Shown: positions 9,601 through 17,032, numbered from the stretch's first letter. The stretch: 64,000 nucleotides of DNA from an uncultured Dysosmobacter sp. (GCA_947625655.1 CANQPD010000017.1:1-64000), one strand, 5' to 3'. Numbers and translations are program-made. The notes: generated by a model not told the origin, from the letters alone.

Positions 9601-10101
9601 CTCCTCGTTCCGCCCGGCAATGCCGCCCACGGCGGCGTCACCCTTCACGGCGCCCCGGAAAGAACAGTTTCGGATGGCTCCGGCGTTGACGCCGGCGATG
9701 CCGCCCACCGTGGAGCGGCTCCCCTCAGGCGCCACACTGCCGGAGACCTGGAGATCCTGAACCACGGCCCCGGCCTGTATGTAGCGGAACAGGCCCATGC
9801 TGGACCCGCCGGCGGTAACGCGCAGGCCCGAGACGGCATGCCCACCGCCCAAAAACGTCCCGCCAAAGGTGGGAATGGGCGTGAAATCCCGGCCGGAAAG
9901 GTCGATGTCGGCGGTGAGCCGCACGGTCTTTCCCTGGGACCAGGTATCCAGGGAGCAGCTTTTGGCAAAGTCCAGCAGCTCCTCCGGAGAAGAAATGGTG
10001 ATCTCCCCGGCGGGAGCGGCCCAGGCCGCGGGCATGGCCAGCCCCGCCAGCAGCCAGAGCGCCAGCAGCAGGCAGGCGGCCTTATTTGCGATCCGTTTCA
10101 T
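6616..10101 (-). CDS. Secreted, membrane-anchored GLUG-repeat / coiled-coil protein, partner of the MMPL exporter
   Basis: 1161 aa. Residues 1-29 are a signal peptide (LLLALWLLAGLAMPAAWA). Residues ~110-310 carry GLUG-type repeats (GGIAGVNAGAIRNC, GGVAGRQTGYLSGC, GGIVG). About 310-740 is an Ala/Leu/Asp heptad-rich coiled coil of the YhgE/Pip type seen beside MMPL proteins. A second GLUG block follows at ~750-950, then a beta-rich domain, and a C-terminal membrane helix (LLLAAALAAAAAALLLAVL) with a basic tail. It therefore sits outside the cell, anchored at its C terminus. Its start overlaps the upstream MMPL gene by 20 bases, so the two are translationally coupled and probably form one complex. 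Precise function unknown; a periplasm-like spacer, adhesin or export accessory are all possible. Confidence 0.75.
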   Translation of the reverse strand: MKRIANKAACLLLALWLLAGLAMPAAWAAPAGEITISSPEELLDFAKSCSLDTWSQGKTVRLTADIDLSGRDFTPIPTFGGTFLGGGHAVSGLRVTAGGSSMGLFRYIQAGAVVQDLQVSGSVAPEGSRSTVGGIAGVNAGAIRNCSFRGAVKGDAAVGGIAGRNEETGEIAGCSVSGSILGQNATGGVAGRNLGLLLKCESAASVNTNDPDTSAGLDALTSGSALESLTAPSNNDAPDSFLDSHTDTGGIAGYSSGVVQSCSNTGTVGYPHVGYNVGGVAGRQTGYLSGCSNSGTVFGRKDVGGIVGQAEPYVALDPSGDTLERLRRELDTLESLIDRAIDDAESSGDAVSDRLTAIGECAGAAKDSSKVLLDHTSDFIDDNIDSLNTLSASITDALDGLEPALDDLSAVSGRMEDLSDKLAEALDALGGAADVGDQASADIRRAVEDLRLAGGSMQDAAQDLRDALEALQNAVIVQDEAAVNAALEELSGAAETFGGALTAAGKAISALREALRGSVPGDGEIQAALEGLSDAMAAMGGAAASAGKALYAISRGTELDWSGLQAVLPPLRDALQDLKGAAGHLTDSVGSLRDALREAGGLSGELGDALEKLSDTASLASGLSRRLESAFDTLHDVAADLTEDGPITFRPLGQEIRDAGDDLFGSLSDLSDEMTALQDAVSGAGDTLSADLRAVSRQLNTVFNVVLDALTEVQEGDGEDRREIIEDTSDEDIAATRQGKVADCRNTGDVDGDRNVGGVIGSMSIEYDLDPEDDIARFSLGSTYETKAVLQGSVNRGAVTAKKDCAGGLVGHMGLGTTLDCQNYGDVASTSGSYVGGVVGQDEATVRNSYAKCVLSGTDYIGGIAGWGERLWDCCAIVNIDEGTECIGAIAGNADLEDGTLKNNRFVDTGVAGIDGISYAGIAEPVEFETLRQQPGIPAEFVSFTLTLTADGDTVARIPFYYGEDLSLVELPEPPEVDGCYGAWPEFDTSGLRSDITLEAVYTPWVTLVASAELDGKLALALAEGRFTEDAALRVADSAQTPPAAEKAGRQMDVWDVTLTGTDLAEGDAVPLRLLNRGGGRAAVWQLVDGQWQTVETTSNGHYLLLTMTGTAGTFCVCSTQGNWLLLAAALAAAAAALLLAVLVKKRLRKKKAAKSTAACK

Positions 10102-12580
10102 GCTGAACCGCCTCCTTTCCGTCGGTATCCTGCCTCCGGGGCAGCTTGGGTGGCTCCTGGGGCTGAACGGCCCCAGCCTCCACGGCGGCGTTGATGGTGC
10201 CCACCACGGTGCCGCTGAAGTCCGCGTCCACCATGCCGGAGATATAGCCCCGGACGTGGCCGTCCACCCGCATGGCGCCCGCGTGGGCCTGGATGGGCAG
10301 ATGGGCCTTCAGCGTGAAGGCGGTCTTTTCGATGATGATATCGCCCAGCAGCAGGATCTGGGGCAGGACGCCCATGACCAGGAAAATAGAGATCAGGGTG
10401 CCCCGGCCCAGGCACACGCCGATGGAGGAAATAGCCGGGTTGGAGGACAAGAGGCCGATCAGCACGCCGGCGGCGGCCAGGATGGAGCCGGAGGTGATGA
10501 TGGTGGGGAACGCCTCGTTCAGGGATTCGATGACAGCCTCCTTCAGCGGCATGGTCTGCTTCAGCTCCACATAGCGGTTGGCAATGACGATGGCGTAGTC
10601 GATGTTGGCGCCCATCTGGATGGAGCTGACCACCAGGTAGCTGAGGAAGAACAGGTTTTCCCGCATGAGATAGGGAAATGAAAAGTTGATCCAGACGCTG
10701 CCCTGGATCACCAAAATCAGCAGCACGGGAAGGCCCGCGGACTTGAAGGTGAACACCAGCACCAGAATGACGAACACAATGGTCAGAATGCTGATGAGCA
10801 GATTATCGTTGCTGAAGGAGGAGGACAGGTCGTAATCGCTGGTGGAATTGCCCACCACCAGGTACTCGTCGTAGTACCGGGCCGCCGCGCCGTGGAGGAC
10901 CTCCAGGAAATCAAAGGTCTCCTGGCTCTCCTCCGGCAGGTTCAGCTGGAGGACCAGCCGGCTGTACCGCTCCCCCTTCAACTGCAGCTGCGCGTCGGAG
11001 AGCTGGGTGTGCAGGTCCTCGATATCCGCCGTCATGTCGTCGTCCAGGGTAACGTAGCCCTCCTCCATCTGGTCGTAGACGAAGAGGAACATATCCAGCA
11101 GGGGCACCCCATAGCTGTCCACGCCGGACACCAGCTGACCGTAGGTCTCCTGGTTTACGGCGTAGGCCGAGTACAGCAGCCGGGCCATCTCGATGTCCAG
11201 ATCCGTCAGCTCCGCGAACTGGCGGGGCGTCAGCTTGTCGGTGAGGACATAGCCGTCCATGGCCTCCACATTGGCAAGGCCCAGCACAGAGTCCACCTCC
11301 GGCATGGCCTCCAGGTCCCGCAGCAGGCGGCCCTCCCGTTCATAGTCCCCGGCGGGCACCATCATGGCAATGGTGTTGACGCCGCCGAAAGCGCCGTCCA
11401 CCTTCTGCTGAGCGATCTGGCTCTCGTTCTGGGTAAAGGTGGAGAGGGTGGTCTCTCCAAATACATAAGGGCACTTGTTGGAGAAGATGAAGCCCCCCAC
11501 CAGCAGCACCGCGAACAGCGGCGGCATGACATACCGGGACTTCACCACCAGCCGGCCCCAGGCGCTGATCTTGGGCACGAAGCTGCGGTGGTGGGTCCTG
11601 TCGATCAGGCTGCTGAAACTCATCAGCAGCCCGGGCATCAATGTGAACACGCTGAGCAGGCTCAGCACGATGGCCTTCATCAGCACCAGGCCCAGGTCAT
11701 AGCCGATGCGGAACTGCATGAAGCACATGGCCCCCAGGCCGGAAAGGGTGGTCAAAGAGCTGCCGGAGATCTCCGGAATGGCCTTGCTCAGGGCAGTGAC
11801 CACCGCCTCCCGGGCCTCCATCCGCTCCCGCTCCTCGGTGTATCGGTGGCAGAGGATAATGGCATAGTCGATGGCCAGCGCCAGCTGCAGCACCACCGCC
11901 ACGGAGTTGGAGACGAAGGAGATCTCGCCAAAGATGAAATTGGTGCCCTTGTTCATCAGCGCCGCCATGCCGAAGGTCAGCAGCAGCACGGGGATCTCCA
12001 TGTAGGTCTGGGAGGTAAACAGCAGCACCAGCAGGATGATGACCACGGCAATGACCATGACCACCTGCATCTCCGCGTCCAGGCTGGCGGAGTCGTCTGA
12101 GCCGGTGTCCCCGGTCACGTACACGTCATAGCCGTCCAGCGCCTCTTTTACCTGGGCCAGGGCGTCCAGGCTGACCTGGTCGTCCGCCGTGCCGTCATAG
12201 GTGACGGAGAACAGCGCCGCGCCATTGGCATAGTGATCCCCGCTGTCGTCAAATTCCACGGACTTCACCCCCGGCACCCGCTCCAGCTCGGCGGCCAGAT
12301 CCTCGGCCTGGGCGTAGGCGATGTTGTCCACCATCACCCGGTTGGTGCCGAAGGTGACGAATTCATCCTCCATCACCGTCAGGCCCCGGCGGGTCTCTGT
12401 CTCCGCCGGCAGATAGTCGGTGAGCTCGTCGTTCACTGACACCCAGCCGCTGGAGAACACGCAGAAAATAGCCACGCCGATATACAGCAGATAAAACGCC
12501 TTGCGCTTATCCACGATAAAGGCGGCGAGTCCCTCCACGGGGCTGCGCTTTTCCTCCCCGTTTTTTTGATTGCTGTTCAA
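10082..12580 (-). CDS. MMPL-family RND transporter
   Basis: 832 aa with two repeated halves, each with one helix, an extracellular domain of ~180 residues and a cluster of five helices. The first half shows LQLALAIDYAIILCHRYTEE and the second SIQMGANIDYAIVIANRYVE, the paired G/A-x-x-x-DYA(I)xxxxRY motif of MMPL/HAE3 proteins with the proton-relay Asp. Likely a proton-driven exporter of lipid-like or amphiphilic substrates; substrate not visible. The start is TTG at 12580, backed by GAGAGGAG 7 nt upstream; a longer frame to 12625 has no ribosome site. Forms an operon with the downstream GLUG/coiled-coil protein. Confidence 0.9.
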   Translation of the reverse strand: MNSNQKNGEEKRSPVEGLAAFIVDKRKAFYLLYIGVAIFCVFSSGWVSVNDELTDYLPAETETRRGLTVMEDEFVTFGTNRVMVDNIAYAQAEDLAAELERVPGVKSVEFDDSGDHYANGAALFSVTYDGTADDQVSLDALAQVKEALDGYDVYVTGDTGSDDSASLDAEMQVVMVIAVVIILLVLLFTSQTYMEIPVLLLTFGMAALMNKGTNFIFGEISFVSNSVAVVLQLALAIDYAIILCHRYTEERERMEAREAVVTALSKAIPEISGSSLTTLSGLGAMCFMQFRIGYDLGLVLMKAIVLSLLSVFTLMPGLLMSFSSLIDRTHHRSFVPKISAWGRLVVKSRYVMPPLFAVLLVGGFIFSNKCPYVFGETTLSTFTQNESQIAQQKVDGAFGGVNTIAMMVPAGDYEREGRLLRDLEAMPEVDSVLGLANVEAMDGYVLTDKLTPRQFAELTDLDIEMARLLYSAYAVNQETYGQLVSGVDSYGVPLLDMFLFVYDQMEEGYVTLDDDMTADIEDLHTQLSDAQLQLKGERYSRLVLQLNLPEESQETFDFLEVLHGAAARYYDEYLVVGNSTSDYDLSSSFSNDNLLISILTIVFVILVLVFTFKSAGLPVLLILVIQGSVWINFSFPYLMRENLFFLSYLVVSSIQMGANIDYAIVIANRYVELKQTMPLKEAVIESLNEAFPTIITSGSILAAAGVLIGLLSSNPAISSIGVCLGRGTLISIFLVMGVLPQILLLGDIIIEKTAFTLKAHLPIQAHAGAMRVDGHVRGYISGMVDADFSGTVVGTINAAVEAGAVQPQEPPKLPRRQDTDGKEAVQHETDRK

Positions 12581-12620
12581 AGAAACTGCTCCTCTCTTTG
12601 GGATATAACACATCATTCTT

Positions 12621-12649
12621 ATCATACTCTATTTCCCGCCGCGGCACAA
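12621..12649 (-). promoter_or_regulatory. Promoter of the MMPL operon
   Basis: Minus strand: TTGTGC (12649-12644), 17-nt spacer, TATGAT (12626-12621). It lies 41 nt upstream of the TTG start. Confidence 0.6.
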
Positions 12650-12931
12650 CAGACAATTGGCACGCAATGTCAGCAAAACAAACGCTCCGCCGCCCCTTGT
12701 TTTTTATGAAAAATGCCAGCGGAAACCCGCTGTGGGAGAAAACATCCGCGCAAGGGGGCCGGCCAATCCGGAAAGCGCGGTGTTCCCGCCAAAAAGGTGC
12801 AGGCCCCCAGAGCCTTGCGGAGCAGCCGCCCTTTTTCCGCCGGTCAGCGGCACATGCGCCGTGCTCCTTGTCCCGTTCCCGGGAGATGGGGCCGCGCGGG
12901 CCGGCGCTTCCCCCCTTTTTCCGCAAAATTT
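12650..12931. other. Intergenic stretch, no gene seen
   Basis: GC-rich sequence with several short open frames in both directions; none has a ribosome site or a protein-like composition. Confidence 0.5.
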
Positions 12932-12961
12932 CCGCCGCCGGAAATTCCGGCGGCGGTTTTT
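12932..12961. terminator. Bidirectional terminator
   Basis: Eleven-bp stem, arms 12932-12942 and 12946-12956, followed by TTTTT on the plus strand and a short AAATTTT tract on the minus strand. It would end the Imm1-like gene, whose stop is at 12986. Confidence 0.7.
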
Positions 12962-12985
12962 AGTTCGAATTCGGTAATATCAGCT

Positions 12986-13441
12986 TCAAACGCCCGGCTC
13001 CCATGCCTCCCATTCCAAACCGGGGTACCGCTCTCCGGTTTTGGCGAAGTGCAAGACGCACGCGGCGGCAAGTTCCCTGTCCTGCAATGCGTTTCGCTTG
13101 CGAACCGGCGTCTGTCCGCCGATATATACGGGGGCTTCCTCCGCACTATCGCACCCCTTGGCGGCGGGCTGATCCATATGCGCTTCCCCCGCCTCGTCCC
13201 ATGTGTGGAAAGCCAGGGCGGCCCAGCCGTTGTCAATATCCACGGTGAGAAAGGCGCCCCCGTCCTCGCCGTACTCGTCCAGGGACAGGTAAGCGGACAG
13301 CTTGCGGCCCGCTTGGATCAGATGGAGCAGCTGATCCACCGCCTCCCGGGTAATGTCCTCCCCGCTGCGGACACAGCCGCCGACGTCCAGGAAACGGACG
13401 GCGAGACCGGATGCCGATGCGGACACATTAAGATCGTTCAT
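12986..13441 (-). CDS. Imm1-like hypothetical protein
   Basis: 151-aa soluble protein. The middle NGWAALAFHTWDEAG and the end AACVLHFAKTGERYPGLEWE resemble the Imm1 family of immunity proteins, in which the last conserved block is a-x-x-F-x-x-TG-x-R-P-x-x-v-x-W. No polymorphic toxin gene lies beside it, so an orphan immunity role or another function is possible. AAAGGAG precedes the ATG by 7 nt. It follows the VOC gene with a 43-base gap and probably shares its transcript. The family assignment is by pattern memory only. Confidence 0.5.
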   Translation of the reverse strand: MNDLNVSASASGLAVRFLDVGGCVRSGEDITREAVDQLLHLIQAGRKLSAYLSLDEYGEDGGAFLTVDIDNGWAALAFHTWDEAGEAHMDQPAAKGCDSAEEAPVYIGGQTPVRKRNALQDRELAAACVLHFAKTGERYPGLEWEAWEPGV

Positions 13442-13484
13442 GCGGTCTCTCCTTTCACGACTGCGCAGTTCTCTTTGCCGGGCA

Positions 13485-13952
13485 TCATTTCAGAAGCTCC
13501 CTGGCGTATTCCAGACTGACGTCCATCCTCCGGGCCACGCCCTCTTCGGTCAGGCCGCCGTCCCGGAATCGCTTCGCCACCCTGGACATGGGCTCCCCCA
13601 CCTCGACGATGTGGCGGTCCGGGTCGTACAGCCGCACCACCCGCTGGCCCCAGCCGTGTTCCAGGGGCGGGCGCACCAGTTCCACCTCCGGGAAAGTCCG
13701 CAGGGTCTTTAAAAACGCGTCGAAGTCCTCAGCTTCAAAATAGATTTCCGCGTCGCTCCCGCCGAAGCGGAGAGCCTCCGGTTCCTTTCCCAGGAACGCC
13801 GCCCAGACGTCCAGCGTCTGGAGAGCCAGCCCGCCGGTCAGCACCACGTTGGCGCCGAAGTCGTTGACGACCTCCAACCCCAGTACCTTTTGATAAAACG
13901 CCAGGGACTTTTTCAAATCCCGCACCGCGAACAGCGTATTCAGCATCCGCAT
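13485..13952 (-). CDS. VOC-superfamily (glyoxalase/bleomycin-resistance fold) protein
   Basis: 155 aa. The core is one VOC unit: LNTLFAVRDLKKSLAFYQKV at the N terminus, the strand AEIYFEAEDFDAFL in the middle, and RVVRLYDPDRHIVEVGEPM, where the final Glu is the usual metal ligand. After about residue 118 there is an extra helical tail (AKRFRDGGLTEEGVARRMDV) that resembles the small C-terminal helix-turn-helix-like extension found in some clostridial VOC proteins. Substrate unknown; such proteins bind metal and a small molecule or antibiotic. It starts 4 bases after the spoIIR stop, so is probably co-transcribed. Confidence 0.85.
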   Translation of the reverse strand: MRMLNTLFAVRDLKKSLAFYQKVLGLEVVNDFGANVVLTGGLALQTLDVWAAFLGKEPEALRFGGSDAEIYFEAEDFDAFLKTLRTFPEVELVRPPLEHGWGQRVVRLYDPDRHIVEVGEPMSRVAKRFRDGGLTEEGVARRMDVSLEYARELLK

Positions 13953-13956
13953 CCCA

Positions 13957-14592
13957 TCACGTCTCCCATTTCTCTCTGACCTGCTCCCACCACTCCACGG
14001 CTTTGAATTTCAATACATAGCCCCGGTTCTCCTCAGTAATAAGGCCCACCTGGTCCTGGCTCAGTCCCGCCGCCAGGGCGGAGGCAGGCACGTCCGCCGA
14101 CGCAGCGGTGCACAGCGGCGGGAACACCACGCACCACCAGTTCTGACCGCCGCCCTCGCCAATGACGATGCGCAGGGCCAGATACTCCCCGGCGGGCAGG
14201 GTAAAGCCGTCGTACTCTTTGGTTGGGAAGGTCGTGTCCGTCAGCTCCGCGGTAACGGGATAGTCATAGCCGCAGGCCCGGACCTCCTCCGCCGCGAGGC
14301 GCTCCAGTTCCAGCAGACTGCCCCGCAGCAGCCCTTCCGCCTCTCCCCGGTCCGCCGACTGCCGCAGCAGCTCCGCGGCCCGCTCCAGCACCACGTCCCG
14401 GACCCGCAGCTTCAGCGCCTGATCCTCTTCGGAATCAGAATTGGCCAGCACATGGAGCCGCACCACCTTGTCCGCCAGATCGTCCTGGGTCCGCAGGGCC
14501 AGCGCCCCGGAGGCCAGGAACGCTGCCAGGCCGATCAGCAGGGCAATTTCAATGATTTTCAGCTTATTTCCAGATTTCTCAGAAGTTTTCAT
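13957..14592 (-). CDS. spoIIR: Stage II sporulation protein R
   Basis: 211-aa secreted signalling protein made in the forespore; it triggers SpoIIGA to process pro-sigma-E in the mother cell. After a basic start, residues 12-33 form the signal/anchor helix (IIEIALLIGLAAFLASGALA). The hallmark VVRLHVLANSDSEEDQALKL follows, and the C-terminal half includes the conserved FPTKEYDGFTLPAGEYLALR and NWWCVVFPPLC. Length is normal. In Bacillus it is under sigma-F; I could not place a convincing sigma-F promoter, but a long inverted repeat covers the ribosome site (see 14596-14654). Confidence 0.95.
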   Translation of the reverse strand: MKTSEKSGNKLKIIEIALLIGLAAFLASGALALRTQDDLADKVVRLHVLANSDSEEDQALKLRVRDVVLERAAELLRQSADRGEAEGLLRGSLLELERLAAEEVRACGYDYPVTAELTDTTFPTKEYDGFTLPAGEYLALRIVIGEGGGQNWWCVVFPPLCTAASADVPASALAAGLSQDQVGLITEENRGYVLKFKAVEWWEQVREKWET

Positions 14593-14595
14593 GTG

Positions 14596-14654
14596 ATTTC
14601 CGTCCTTTTTTATGCAGGCCGTTTCCAGTCTTTGGAAGAATCATGGACGGAAAT
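14596..14654 (-). promoter_or_regulatory. Inverted repeat covering the spoIIR ribosome-binding site
   Basis: Perfect 10-bp arms, ATTTCCGTCC at 14596-14605 and GGACGGAAAT at 14645-14654. In mRNA the 3' arm contains the AAGGA-like Shine-Dalgarno and ends 3 nt before the ATG, so folding would hide it. It lies in the 83-base ispE-spoIIR gap. Confidence 0.4.
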
Positions 14655-14675
14655 TTTGGATTTTATTCCCTGATC

Positions 14676-15539
14676 TCAGAATTTTTTGACCGGCTCCGCC
14701 AGGAAGGTCTGAACGTAGTCCTCCTTCAGCGCCCTCGCCGCCTGTTCGGCGGCCTGCCGCTGCCGGAAGACGCCGAACACCGTGGGGCCGGAGCCGCTCA
14801 TGGCGGCGTTCAGGGCCCCCAGCTCCAGCAAGCGGCCCTTGATGGCGAACACCTCGCGGTACTCCGGCGGCAGGATGTCCTCAAAGACATTCCCCAGGCG
14901 TGCCGCCGCACCGTCCAGATCCCCGGCCTCCAGCGCCGCCGCCATGCCGCCGATGTCCGGACGGCGCTTCAGCTCCCCGCCGTCCACCAGGGCAAACAGC
15001 GACGGCGTGGGGATGCCGAAGTCCGGCTTGCAGAGGACAAAGAAGCAGTCCGGCAGGGGGCGCAGGTCGGTCAGAAGCTCCCCCCGCCCCTCCGCCAGCG
15101 CCGTGCCGCCCCGGACGCAGAAGGGCATGTCGCTGCCCACGGAAAAACCGATGCGCTCCAGCTCTTCACAAGACATCTCCGGGCAGTATGCGTCCCGCAG
15201 GATGCGCAGCAGGGCCGCCACGTCGGCGCTGCCGCCGCCCAGGCCCGCATAGGCCGGGGTGCGCTTTTCCAGCGTCACGGACATCCCGGGCATGGAACGG
15301 CCAATCGCCGCGAAAAACGCCTCCGCCGCCTGCTGCTCCAGCGTCTTTTTGCCCGCCGGGATGAAATCCCCATCGGTGTGCAGGGCAAACCCCTGCTCCG
15401 CCTCCTCCACGGTCACGGCATCGCAGAGGGAGACGGTCTGCATCACCATCCGCATGTCGTGATAGCCGTCCGGCCGGCGGCCCCGGATATCCAGGGCCAG
15501 ATTCACCTTGGCCGGGGCCTGTTGTGTCATCCGCTTCAT
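14676..15539 (-). CDS. ispE: 4-diphosphocytidyl-2-C-methyl-D-erythritol kinase
   Basis: 287-aa GHMP-family kinase of the MEP pathway for isoprenoid precursors; it phosphorylates CDP-ME at the 2-OH. The N-terminal QAPAKVNLALDIRGRRPDGY carries the substrate-binding Lys and the R-x-D-G-Y/H-H motif. The ATP loop is PAYAGLGGGSADVAALLRIL and the C-terminal GHMP motif is AMSGSGPTVFGVF. Length is the family norm. GGGGGAG lies 6 nt before the chosen ATG. A TATAAT-like -10 lies upstream around 15575. spoIIR, the VOC gene and the Imm1-like gene follow on the same strand. Confidence 0.97.
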   Translation of the reverse strand: MKRMTQQAPAKVNLALDIRGRRPDGYHDMRMVMQTVSLCDAVTVEEAEQGFALHTDGDFIPAGKKTLEQQAAEAFFAAIGRSMPGMSVTLEKRTPAYAGLGGGSADVAALLRILRDAYCPEMSCEELERIGFSVGSDMPFCVRGGTALAEGRGELLTDLRPLPDCFFVLCKPDFGIPTPSLFALVDGGELKRRPDIGGMAAALEAGDLDGAAARLGNVFEDILPPEYREVFAIKGRLLELGALNAAMSGSGPTVFGVFRQRQAAEQAARALKEDYVQTFLAEPVKKF

Positions 15540-15625
15540 CGTCCGCTCCCCCGTTGCACATGGATTGGCTTGATTATATCATATCCATGCCTGTCCGAAA
15601 AGCCGGACAGCAAAAGATTTTCCCG

Positions 15626-15645
15626 CCGCAACCGGGCGGTTGCGG
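15626..15645. promoter_or_regulatory. Inverted repeat in the ispE / XRE divergent promoter region
   Basis: CCGCAACC (15626-15633) and GGTTGCGG (15638-15645); a further GCAACC copy starts near 15660 and another near 15669. Position between divergent genes and the repeated half-site suggest an operator for the XRE protein. Inferred. Confidence 0.4.
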
Positions 15646-15711
15646 GAAGTTGGTGGACGCAACCGGGGCAACCTGCTACCATGGGGGCATCACGGTAAGG
15701 AGGAAAACCAT

Positions 15712-16428
15712 ATGTACAGATCTGAGCAGATCCGGGAGGCCCGGGAGCGCCTGGGCATGACCCAGGAAACCCTGGCGGAGGAAATCGGCGTCAGCCGGCA
15801 GGCGGTTTCCAAGTGGGAGATGGGGGCCTCGGAACCCAGTTTGGAAAACCTGCAGGCTCTCTCCCAGGTGTTGGGTGTGGAATTTGCCAATGCCCCCGGG
15901 GACACCCCCGCGGAAATCAAAAACCCCTGGAAGGGGTGCTGCCTGATTTTAGGCTGCCTCCTGCTGGCGTCCCTGCTGGCCCTGGGCGCCGCTTTGCTGC
16001 CGCAGGAGACGCCGGCGGAGGACGCCGGTGCGCCCGGCACCGCCCGGTCTGCCCCGGACGCGCCGGATCAGGACACCCCGTCCATCACCGGCATCGCCTT
16101 CTTTGACGCCGAAGGCCGCCCGCTCCGTCCGGACCTGGGGGACGGCTGGCTGCATTTCGAGGCAGGCAGTCAGGTCCTCATGGCGGTCGGCTTTCAGGAC
16201 GACACCACCGACACGGTCAACGCTGTCTCCCTGTTTCTGACCCCCGCCGGGTCGGAGACCCTCAGCCAGCGGGAACAGCTGGCCGTCCAGGCGGTGGATT
16301 CCGGCCGCACCATCGCCCTGTTTCCCCTGACGATGTCCCCGGATATCACGGGACACCTGGATGTCACGCTGGAATGCCCCGGCGCGGAAAACATCACCGA
16401 GACCCTGAACGTCGCCGCCGAGGGCTGA
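15712..16428 (+). CDS. Membrane-anchored XRE-family transcriptional regulator
   Basis: 238 aa. Residues 1-60 form a lambda-repressor-like helix-turn-helix (SEQIREARERLGMTQETLAE, then VSRQAVSKWEMGAS). One membrane helix follows at about residues 75-98 (CCLILGCLLLASLLALGAAL), then a ~135-residue outer domain rich in beta strands. This layout suggests a one-component sensor with an outside ligand or partner. ATG at 15712 has TAAGGAGG about 9 nt upstream; the frame is open upstream but without a ribosome site. It is divergent from ispE, and a dispersed repeat begins 9 nt after its stop. Confidence 0.85.
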   Translation: MYRSEQIREARERLGMTQETLAEEIGVSRQAVSKWEMGASEPSLENLQALSQVLGVEFANAPGDTPAEIKNPWKGCCLILGCLLLASLLALGAALLPQETPAEDAGAPGTARSAPDAPDQDTPSITGIAFFDAEGRPLRPDLGDGWLHFEAGSQVLMAVGFQDDTTDTVNAVSLFLTPAGSETLSQREQLAVQAVDSGRTIALFPLTMSPDITGHLDVTLECPGAENITETLNVAAEG

Positions 16429-16436
16429 CGAAAAAA

Positions 16437-16693
16437 CTCTGTTTGGAGAAAAAGAGTACCGTTTCGCAGGGGGAGTACGAGGGGGCGGAAGCCCCTTCGT
16501 GTTGAATCGAATGCCTGCAAAAGGGCTGTTATCACAGCCCTTTTGCCCCGCGAAGCGGGAGGCTGCACATCTCTCCGTGCAGTCTGCCGAGGCCCGTTCC
16601 TTTGGGCCGAGGCTGCTTTTCGGGCTACAGAGCAGCCCGAAAAGCGAGGCATTGTGAAGCCCGGCAAAAAAATCCAAAGGACTTTTTTGCCGG
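16437..16693 (+). repeat. 3'-UTR repeat element, copy 1 (plus orientation)
   Basis: About 257 bp, homologous to the reverse complement of 17033-17239. Shared blocks in order are CTGTTTGGAGAAAAAG, CAGGGGGAGTACGAGGGGGC, ATCGAATGCCTGCAAAAGG, CCGCGAAGCGG, GCGAGGCATTGT, and a closing hairpin with AAA(A)TCC ... GGA(C)TTTTT arms (16661-16675 with 16679-16693). The hairpin flanks differ between copies although the pairing is kept, which implies a selected RNA structure. It begins 9 nt after the XRE stop and runs in the same direction as that gene. Confidence 0.75.
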
Positions 16694-16700
16694 ACTGAGC

Positions 16701-16727
16701 GGCGCCCCGGGATAAACCCGGGGCGCC
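16701..16727. terminator. GC-rich terminator-like hairpin
   Basis: Perfect 11-bp stem, arms 16701-16711 and 16717-16727, loop ATAAA. It lies between the convergent repeat copy and the 51-aa gene that ends at 16743. No strong U tract. Confidence 0.55.
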
Positions 16728-16742
16728 GCCTGATGGGGGTGT

Positions 16743-16898
16743 TCAGAACGACCCTCTCCGCTCCCTGAAATGCCAAACGGCCTCCGCGGCCAGGTAGAGC
16801 AGGCTGATCGCCAGCAGAAACAGGATGGGCAGGACCAGCAGCCCGAAAAACGCCATGCTCCCACCCAGGTACAAGGCACTTTGCAGCAGACTTGCCAT
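16743..16898 (-). CDS. Small membrane protein, 51 aa
   Basis: Translation starts MASLLQSALYLGGSMAFFGL and continues through one long hydrophobic segment (residues ~12-40, MAFFGLLVLPILFLLAISLL) ending in a charged tail FRERRGSF. ATG at 16898 has AAAAGGAG 7 nt upstream; an in-frame ATG 39 nt earlier has no ribosome site. An extended -10 promoter (TGATACAAT, near 16974-16982) and an inverted repeat lie upstream. Function unknown. It is enclosed by the two inverted repeat copies. Confidence 0.6.
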   Translation of the reverse strand: MASLLQSALYLGGSMAFFGLLVLPILFLLAISLLYLAAEAVWHFRERRGSF

Positions 16899-16926
16899 GA
16901 TGCGCTCCTTTTCTCCGCTCTCGGTC

Positions 16927-16974
16927 AATATAACCAAGTCCTCTTTGTATACCTCCGCCTTTCTTGGTTATATT
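16927..16974 (-). promoter_or_regulatory. 12-bp inverted repeat at the 5' end of the 51-aa gene transcript
   Basis: AATATAACCAAG (16927-16938) and CTTGGTTATATT (16963-16974) are perfect inverted copies 24 nt apart. The extended -10 TGATACAAT overlaps the upstream arm, so the mRNA would begin within it and could fold into a 5'-terminal stem-loop. Operator or 5'-UTR hairpin cannot be told apart. Confidence 0.45.
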
Positions 16975-17001
16975 GTATCACGTCCATATGCAAAAGAAAA
17001 G

Positions 17002-17030
17002 CCCGGACTGTGAAAAAATCACAGTCCGGG
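17002..17030 (-). terminator. Terminator hairpin, first of two identical 29-bp copies
   Basis: Perfect 12-bp stem (17002-17013 with 17019-17030), loop of five A on the plus strand. On the minus strand it is followed by CTTTTCTTTTG, giving a plausible terminator for the DUF1015 operon after the repeat element. Confidence 0.65.
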
Positions 17031-17032
17031 TC

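Noticed and set aside
12507-12977. Short frames between the MMPL promoter and the Imm1-like gene
   Set aside because: Three frames overlap on both strands, none with ribosome sites.
14593-14620. Sigma-F promoter before spoIIR (GCATA near 14615)
   Set aside because: Only ~20 nt from the start codon and no matching -10 at the right distance.
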